From assembly GCA_030849805.1 (NCBI GenBank), contig JASANZ010002210.1:1-64000 (forward strand): a stretch of DNA of 64,000 nt, written 5' to 3'. Of this stretch, positions 58,223 through 64,000 are shown one piece after another. The notes beneath the pieces are model-generated. The model made no database searches, was not told where the DNA came from, and saw only the letters and a program-made list of their open reading frames with translations. The position numbers were made by a program, and so were the translations under genes. Every line of letters starts with the position of its first letter. Within the stretch, counting starts at the first letter, position 1. The stretch comes from Sergeia podlipaevii. Taxonomy: Eukaryota > Euglenozoa > Kinetoplastea > Trypanosomatida > Trypanosomatidae.

Positions 58223-59428
58223 TCACTTCTGGGGATACGTACCCTCATCCCCCTCGGCCTTCTGAATTGTCTGCTGCGCAGAGCGTCCCTCGCCGTCGGT
58301 CTCCACACTCGGAGAGACGCCACTGTTGCTAACGACGCTACCGCCAAGGTGGCTGCGCTGAGTGGGGTTCTCATTGTGGTACCGCACACTCTCCGCGTAG
58401 ATGGCGCGCTTCACGTCCTGAATCGTCTTGTGTGCGTTCTCGTCAAAGTTAAACAGTCTGTACTGAACGTTGTCGTCGGCGTCGTCGTGGAGCTTAGCCA
58501 AGAAAGGGTGGCGCATAGCCTCCTGCACAGTAATGCGGCGGTTGGGGTTGAACACAAGCATGCGCTGAAGCAGGTCCAGGGCGTTGTCTGAGGCGTTGGG
58601 ATACCTACGTCTCCAGTCTGGAGTAGGCCTCGGGGACTTCTTTTTGAGATACTTCTGCGCCATGGCGGAGCCAACCGCGTTGATATCTGCTTCGGAAGGA
58701 GTACCGATGACATCCACGATTTTATCTAGCTGGTTCACACGGTCCTTGCCGGGGAACAGCGGGCGTGACCCCAGAAGCTCACCAAGAATGCAGCCGATAC
58801 CCCAGATGTCGATCTGTGCCGTGTAGCGCTTGTCCTCCATCACTAATTCGGGGGCACGGTACCAACGCATCGTCACATAGTCCGTCATGTACTCCCCCTG
58901 GTCGTTCTCTTCTTTGGCGAGACCAAAGTCACAGATCTTCAGGTCGCAATTCGTGTTGACTAGAATATTGGCAGGGGTGATGTCACGATGGATGACACCA
59001 GCACTGTGAATAATAGAAAGTGCACGCAGCGCCTGGTAGATGAAGAACTCGGTGTGCGCCTCTGTCAGCACTTGGCCGCTGCGGAGCACCTGCTTGAGGT
59101 CGGTTTCCATGATATCCATGACAATATAGAAGTGCTCAAACTTTTCAGGATCATGTGGGGTGAGAATGTTGCGAAGGCCAATAATGTTCTCATCATTGAA
59201 GTGGGCTAGTAGCTTGATTTCGCGGAGAATGCGCTTCGCAAGAATGACCTCCTCAAAGATTTCCTTGTTCACACGCTTAATCGCAACAAGACGGTTGTTG
59301 TCACGGGTATCACGAGCCCTGATCACCACGCCGTACGAGCCCGCACCAATAATACGTTCGAGAATATACCGGTCATCAAGGGAAGAGATCTCCACTTGAA
59401 GTTCACTCAATGACTTGGTCGCAGACAT
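58223..59428 (-). CDS. TDY-type MAP kinase with HRDIT catalytic loop
   Basis: A 401-residue CMGC kinase. Motifs: GAGSYGVVIRARD, VAIKRVNKE, catalytic loop HRDITPANIL (His147-Asp149), DFGLAKEEND, activation lip TDY at residues 182-184 followed by VTMRWYRAPEL, and FPGKDRVNQL. Residues about 345-365 resemble the helix L16 region of ERKs. The tail is short, polar and Ser/Thr-rich. The usual Lys of HRDLK is Thr151 here. TDY occurs in plant and some trypanosomatid MAP kinases, and I would compare it first with T. brucei MAPK2/Leishmania MPK2, but this orthology is from memory. It is one of four kinases in the window. The start at 59428 gives the full N-lobe. Confidence 0.92.
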   Translation of the reverse strand: MSATKSLSELQVEISSLDDRYILERIIGAGSYGVVIRARDTRDNNRLVAIKRVNKEIFEEVILAKRILREIKLLAHFNDENIIGLRNILTPHDPEKFEHFYIVMDIMETDLKQVLRSGQVLTEAHTEFFIYQALRALSIIHSAGVIHRDITPANILVNTNCDLKICDFGLAKEENDQGEYMTDYVTMRWYRAPELVMEDKRYTAQIDIWGIGCILGELLGSRPLFPGKDRVNQLDKIVDVIGTPSEADINAVGSAMAQKYLKKKSPRPTPDWRRRYPNASDNALDLLQRMLVFNPNRRITVQEAMRHPFLAKLHDDADDNVQYRLFNFDENAHKTIQDVKRAIYAESVRYHNENPTQRSHLGGSVVSNSGVSPSVETDGEGRSAQQTIQKAEGDEGTYPQK

Positions 59429-60329
59429 CCTTGCTTCAATGATCTTCTCAATAAAATATAAATATATATATATATATAGACGCTTTTTTTATGTGTGTAC
59501 TACACTTTTCTCTTTTCGATATTTTTTTTTTTGCCCTTGGTGGGTGTATTCAGCTACCTTTATTCTCGCTCCTCTCACAATTGGTTGGAGATTTCACGCA
59601 CAGCTTTATATCAAAGATAAGGAAGCTACTGCGCAAAATTTGAGTAAACGAGAACAAGAAAAAGACACAAGCGTGCAGTAGTTTTTTCTTTATATATTTT
59701 TTTCAATCTTTCTATGATCACCACAGTTTTTGAACGGAGGGAAAAAAATAGTTGGCCTGGATTGATAACTAGAAAACAATAACACCCTCAAATGTGTCGA
59801 TACAAGCAGTAGCTACAGTGGAAAAATGCTTTCCAAAAAAAAAAAAAAAAATAGAGAAATAGATAAGTGAAGAGGTCAGCTAGGACGCTCGATCTAAGAT
59901 GCTATGAAAGAATAATGGTATAACTAAAGGCAAAGAAGAAGGGAAAAGAAAAAAAAAGAGAAAAAATGCTTTGTACAGGTAAAAAGAGGCTCAAACGCTG
60001 TGCATTGGGACGGGGGAGAGGGGGGAAGAATAGCATAGCATGTCATATGTCATTCACAGGGTATCTTTGAATGATATGAACAAGTTACCAGGAGAGCAGT
60101 ACCTCCGCGCTTGTTGTGTTTTGGTTGATAGAAAAATAGATAGATATATGAGGAAGTCCCTCATGTTCAGATTATCTGATGCGCGCATAGTCATTAAAAA
60201 AAAAAAAAATTGTATTTCTTAGTGATGATCATATCATCTCATACTGGCATGAGCAGCATATTCTATCTCTTTCGTCCTTTACTTCTTGTGTCGGTATGTC
60301 ATGTGTCTGTTGTTGTTGTTATCCCCCTT
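59429..60329. other. Intergenic spacer
   Basis: About 900 bases with a TA run next to the MAP kinase start (59461-59478), T tracts (59520-59533) and A runs (59836-59851, 60195-60208). No gene seen. Confidence 0.5.
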
Positions 60330-61409
60330 CTAGTCTGACTCGCTTGAAGTATCCATTGGCGGCCTCCGCACGGTGCTCTGGCGCGCAGAAGGTGGCATGG
60401 TGGATGCAGGCTCCATTGGGCTGGCGCTACGGTGTGGTTTGGCTGGTGCGGACGCTGGGCTGCGCGTAGGAGACCCCGCGATCACATGGGAGCCACCAGT
60501 TGAAGGCGTACTCTGTACCGATTCCACACCAGTCATGGGAGTCGATTCTACTGTCTTGGGCTTACGTCCACGCTTCTTCCTCTCTGCCTCATCCTTGGGA
60601 GCAACTAGAGGCCGTGTGGCAGCGGCGGCAGGAAGCATATCACCGTAAAGACTTGAAAGCGGCTCGTTCTCACTGCTGGCACGTACCAGCTCATGCTTCG
60701 GGGAGCCACGCTCCTTCCTCGGCTTTGCAGCAGGCGAGTCTGCTGGGGTGGCAGCAGCAGCAGTTACCATGTTGCTAAACACCATGGAGAGGGGCTCATC
60801 GTCCTCGCTTGCTGGACCTGCGGTTAGTAACTGCGGCTGCGGCTGCGACTGCACGCGACTCTTCTTCGCCTTGGGTGCCTCCGCAGCAGGCACAGCGACA
60901 GGGATAGGAACAGCAGCAGCAGCAGAGACAGGCTTTTCTGAAGGCTTTGCAGTGCTGTCGTCTTCATGTGGGCGTTTGCGGTTATCCTTCTTCGCAACTT
61001 GCTGGTCAGGTTGCTGTTGCTGCTGTTCTGATGCCTTCGCTGCGTTCTGCTGGCGCCTCAGTTCCTTCAACTCGCGCTTGGACAGGCCAGCTGCGGGACT
61101 TGCACTAGACGCAGCCGCAGCAGCCTCGACAACGACAGAAGCACTAGTGGGGTTGCGTTTGGCACCGAGCAGCTGTTGCTGCTGCTGCTGACGACGCTCC
61201 GTAAGCACAATTACTGAGTACTTGCGGCCTGGTGCAACAACAATGTTACCGTCAGCATCACAAGGAAGCAAAACGTTTCCTGTCTGGATGTCACGAAGAC
61301 CCACAGTGCCGCCCAGGCTACGGCCACCAAAAGCAAAGACTGGGTTGAAGGTGTTAAGCGTCTCCGATGGCAGCTGGACCACGAGGTCATCCACAAAAAT
61401 AGTAGGCAT
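60330..61409 (-). CDS. Hypothetical protein with conserved N-terminal domain and AT-hook-like motif
   Basis: A 359-residue protein. Residues 1-75 form a compact, probably beta-rich domain (MPTIFVDDLVVQLPSETL, FAFGGRSLGGTVGLRD, GNIVVAPGRKYSVIVL) that I cannot name. A poly-Gln stretch follows. The remainder is disordered and Ala/Pro/Lys-rich, with basic patches KKDNRKRPHED, KKSRVQS and KKRGRKPKT, the last containing RGRKP, an AT-hook-like or nuclear-localisation motif. The motif EPLSxxxxxM...AAAAT occurs twice, near residues 205 and 249. A nuclear protein is likely. The ATG at 61409 begins the conserved domain. Confidence 0.75.
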   Translation of the reverse strand: MPTIFVDDLVVQLPSETLNTFNPVFAFGGRSLGGTVGLRDIQTGNVLLPCDADGNIVVAPGRKYSVIVLTERRQQQQQQLLGAKRNPTSASVVVEAAAAASSASPAAGLSKRELKELRRQQNAAKASEQQQQQPDQQVAKKDNRKRPHEDDSTAKPSEKPVSAAAAVPIPVAVPAAEAPKAKKSRVQSQPQPQLLTAGPASEDDEPLSMVFSNMVTAAAATPADSPAAKPRKERGSPKHELVRASSENEPLSSLYGDMLPAAAATRPLVAPKDEAERKKRGRKPKTVESTPMTGVESVQSTPSTGGSHVIAGSPTRSPASAPAKPHRSASPMEPASTMPPSARQSTVRRPPMDTSSESD

Positions 61410-61832
61410 GCTTTTCGAGTGTGTATCTGTTTCTTCTATTTCTTTTTTCCTTCTCCACAACTAAATCAACAAAGCAAAGGCTTTAGAAAAAGCAAATGCA
61501 CAAATTGTTATGTTGGCGCTGACGTATCGCAGCTTTTTCTTCCTCTATGAAGTGCCTTCCTAGTGTCTGTGTGTGTATATATTTGTATGTGCGTACATGT
61601 ACAGATAAAATTTAGGAAGCAGTTTTAGAAGAAAAAAAAATGTCCATAAAAGCAAAAGATGACGCCAGCAGCTGTATTTGTTTCTTTTTTTTTTAAGTAC
61701 CTTTCTTTAATGTCTCGAGCATACTTTTTTCGAGAGATTTCTGACTAGGCTGCATCATGCAAGAGACATATGCACGTTTTCTGTAGTGCATGTAACAACT
61801 AAAGACACACACAAAAAAAGCAAATAGAAAGC
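61410..61832. other. Intergenic spacer
   Basis: About 420 bases with T tracts at 61683-61694 and GT-rich sequence near 61567-61577. No gene seen. Confidence 0.5.
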
Positions 61833-63083
61833 CTACTGAAAGGCACTACACCATGGTACAAAGCACGACTGCACCTCACCGCCGCCTTTCACAAGCGTCA
61901 CGCGAGATTGTGGGCCTTGCACACTCACACTAGTAGCACAAGCACGATCCTCTTCCTCCTCGCTATCGCTGCACTGCTCGCGCGTACCACCTGCGGATGA
62001 TTGAGGCGGTATAACTGCCACTATCTGCGGAACGGAAGGCTCCACGAACAGTCGTGTAGCGGGGGCACTCCACCATAGCTCCTCTCCCAGCGGGCGTGGG
62101 GGAAAGCTGCTGCTCCGCAAAGACTCCCCAGCAACACCATCGCCGCTGCTACTAGTAGAACCCTGATTGCGCTGCCGCTGGGCAGCAGCGGAACTACTCC
62201 ACGCCAAATGCGGCCTCGGTGCAAACCTGAGCAGCTCTGTGCTATGTTGATAAAATGCGCATCCATTGGACACAACCGTGGTCACAGTACGCGTACATCG
62301 ACAGCCTGGCTGTGTAGCAGCGTCACCGCCCCCAGTCGACAGCGTCGTAAGGAGACGATGAAACTCGGCGGCAAACCAACGAGTTGCATGCGCGGAAGCA
62401 CCCTCGGCAAGGGTGCTATGTTGCCACACCGAGGTGAGAGAGTCAACGACCACTAGCACATGTGTTCGGTGGCAGCGAACGTGCCCCACGCGTTCTCGTG
62501 CGGGGTTAGAGTCCTTTACAAGCCACGAGAGAAAAGCAAGGAGAGTATTTGGAGTATTTATGGGCACAATATGAACATGGGAATCACCATAACTACGTGC
62601 TGCCATGTCACTATTACCGAGTGCGCGTGCAGCCACTGCGCGCCATCCACCACTGCCTGCGTGGTCACCAAAGGCTTCCCCAGCTGACAAGCACTGATAC
62701 ACATCCCACTTTGTATGCAGCATTCCTCGCTCATCCCCCGCGCTCTCCTGCTGCTGATGTTGCTGTTGCTTTTGCTGCACTATACTCATTTTGCGTACAA
62801 AACTGCTGGCAATAGACTGAAGAAGGTAGCTCTTGCCAGCCATGGGAGGACCATAAAGTTCTGTGACAGTGCCCAGTTCTATCCCTCCGCCGCCGCTATC
62901 ACCGACACCACTTCTGCATAGCAGTGCATCCACCGCTGACACTCCAGTTGAACAGACAGCACATGCAGCAAACGCCAATCGAACTGCCTCGTGTCCTCTA
63001 TACAGGTGCCTTTGACTGAGCATGCGCGCTGTGCGATTCTCCACGTCGTCTTGAGAAAGCCTTTCCCAGGAAGGTGCAGGCAT
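61833..63083 (-). CDS. RAD51-paralogue-like recombinase
   Basis: A 416-residue RecA/RAD51-fold protein. After an N-terminal helical segment, VSAVDALLCRSGV leads into GTVTELYGPPMAGKS, with Walker A at residues 78-85 (GPPMAGKS, Lys84). Walker B is VLVVVDSLTSVW near residue 215. The order LDxLL...TELxGxPxxGK is typical of RAD51 paralogues (RAD51B/C/D, XRCC2/3), which form mediator complexes for RAD51 in homologous recombination. Two low-complexity insertions (QQKQQQHQQQ near 105, and a Ser-rich one near 300) interrupt the core. It lacks the catalytic features needed to call RAD51 or DMC1. Which paralogue it is cannot be told by eye. The ATG at 63083 is the first in frame. Confidence 0.78.
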   Translation of the reverse strand: MPAPSWERLSQDDVENRTARMLSQRHLYRGHEAVRLAFAACAVCSTGVSAVDALLCRSGVGDSGGGGIELGTVTELYGPPMAGKSYLLQSIASSFVRKMSIVQQKQQQHQQQESAGDERGMLHTKWDVYQCLSAGEAFGDHAGSGGWRAVAARALGNSDMAARSYGDSHVHIVPINTPNTLLAFLSWLVKDSNPARERVGHVRCHRTHVLVVVDSLTSVWQHSTLAEGASAHATRWFAAEFHRLLTTLSTGGGDAATQPGCRCTRTVTTVVSNGCAFYQHSTELLRFAPRPHLAWSSSAAAQRQRNQGSTSSSGDGVAGESLRSSSFPPRPLGEELWWSAPATRLFVEPSVPQIVAVIPPQSSAGGTREQCSDSEEEEDRACATSVSVQGPQSRVTLVKGGGEVQSCFVPWCSAFQ

Positions 63084-63532
63084 CACCTTAGAACCACTCT
63101 CTCATATAAATAAATAAAAGGAAATTAGCTTTTGAAAACTCGCAAGTGAAGAGAAAGAGAGAACTTTTCCGATTTCCTACTCAGCTCACCTATCACTGTC
63201 AGAAAAACGTGCTGATGTCGATGTGAATAAAAAATCGCCTTGGTATACAACACTGTCTTCAAAGGAAAAAAAAAGGAAGGAAAGAAAATGATAACATAAC
63301 AGAAGTTGGTGGCACAACGTGATGTACTGAGAGTTCTCACAGAAAGGGGAAGAAAAGAAAAGAAAAGAAAAAAGAAGAACGCCAAAGAGAGTGGAAAAAT
63401 TATCTCTTCCTTCTCTGTTGTCAAATAGAGTACGATCTCCAATAATACTACAATTCCTTTTGTCGTCTTGTTGCTTTTTGCTAATAGTAGTGATGTCGCA
63501 TTGCGCGCTTGCACATCGCGCAGAATGAGTGA
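63084..63532. other. Intergenic spacer
   Basis: About 450 bases, A-rich on the plus strand; the transcribed sense shows pyrimidine tracts (63255-63290, 63345-63380) fit for the RAD51-paralogue splice acceptor. No gene seen. Confidence 0.5.
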
Positions 63533-64000
63533 TTACATTGTCACTGAATCGCATACAGGACGTCGATAGTCCCATGCCCATATGCCACAACGGGCAACCA
63601 AAAACAGGCATAGCGACGGCAAAGGCCACGCATGGTACTTGGATTGCCAATCTAGTTGAGAAAAGAGACCGCCCAAGAGAACAGCGCCTGCCAAAACACC
63701 AGACCTGTATAAAATGCCTACTTTTCTTTCCGAGCAAAAACGCTCGTCCTTTTCAAAGGAAGAAGAAATCCCGTCGCATAGTGAACCCTCGCGTCTCAAG
63801 GACGTGCAAAGACACTCACACCACGTGTGGAAGGAGCACGGCCACAACGCCCCTACTAGCATGGCAAAGAGAGCGGTCAGCGGTAATCTTTCTGTAGCAG
63901 GGGCACCTACAAGAATGAATATTACAGCAAAGCACACAGAGGAACTTACCAGACGTGAAAACTCAGCATGTATGCTTGATAAAGCGCTTCTTTTGAACAT
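63533..64000 (-). CDS. PIG-F-like GPI-anchor biosynthesis protein (partial)
   Basis: The frame is 155 codons from an ATG exactly at the window edge, so the real start may lie outside. It has about four hydrophobic spans. The segment GAVLLGGLFSQLDWQSKYHAW-P resembles the PIG-F hallmark G...PLDW...WQxWP near the C-terminus. PIG-F partners PIG-O and GPI7 in adding ethanolamine phosphate to GPI mannoses in the ER. Full PIG-F is near 220 residues, which fits the idea that 50 or more residues are missing on the right. GPI anchors are central to trypanosomatid surface coats. Confidence 0.6.
   Translation of the reverse strand: MFKRSALSSIHAEFSRLVSSSVCFAVIFILVGAPATERLPLTALFAMLVGALWPCSFHTWCECLCTSLRREGSLCDGISSSFEKDERFCSERKVGILYRSGVLAGAVLLGGLFSQLDWQSKYHAWPLPSLCLFLVARCGIWAWDYRRPVCDSVTM

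Overview
The window looks like nuclear DNA of a trypanosomatid (Kinetoplastea). The genes have no introns, stand in long same-strand runs, and are separated by A/T-rich spacers full of pyrimidine tracts, homopolymers and short microsatellites. Several coding starts follow a pyrimidine tract and AG that would suit spliced-leader trans-splicing. The exact genus is not decidable by eye. A short MTHFR gene is present; from memory this enzyme is absent from Trypanosoma brucei but present in Leishmania-like lineages, so I lean weakly toward a non-Trypanosoma genus.

Layout. Positions 1 to about 34,460 form one plus-strand unit of 16 genes. In order they are: a tandem-unit histidine acid phosphatase cut by the left edge, an ERK7/8-like MAP kinase, a Ser/Ala/Pro-rich hypothetical, a possible papain-fold protein, a CID/RPR protein, Sec23, a REEP/TB2-DP1 protein, a CCDC81-like HU-domain protein, a small hypothetical, NSA2, MTHFR, a zinc-ribbon MEKK-like kinase, an EFHC1/Rib72-like DM10 protein, an FG-repeat TBC RabGAP, a Cas1p-type O-acyltransferase and a TMA16-like protein. 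Positions about 34,660 to 37,680 form the convergent strand-switch zone. It carries seven tRNA genes (Pro, Leu x3, Val x2, Cys), two of which form a 227-bp inverted duplication, plus 2 kb of unusually non-A/T-rich, unassigned sequence.

From about 37,950 to 64,000 everything is on the minus strand. First comes a decayed C2H2 zinc-finger gene that I suspect is a retroelement relic. Then follow a probable mitochondrial protein, a possible small pseudogene, an amino-acid permease, ATG16, a 1,556-aa FHA-kinase, a probable mitoribosomal protein mL40, a TDY MAP kinase, an AT-hook-like protein, a RAD51 paralogue and a PIG-F-like protein cut by the right edge.

Functions are mixed, as is normal for polycistronic units. 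Recurrent themes are signalling (four kinases covering the MAPK and MAPKKK levels), membrane traffic and ER (Sec23, REEP, TBC GAP, ATG16, PIG-F, Cas1p-like), cilium/cytoskeleton (Rib72-like, CCDC81-like, ERK7/8-like) and ribosome assembly (NSA2, TMA16, mL40). The most unusual objects are the FHA-kinase with a cysteine-bearing activation-loop insertion, the FG-repeat TBC protein with intact GAP fingers, the inverted tRNA duplication around a compositionally odd spacer, and the broken zinc-finger gene beside it.
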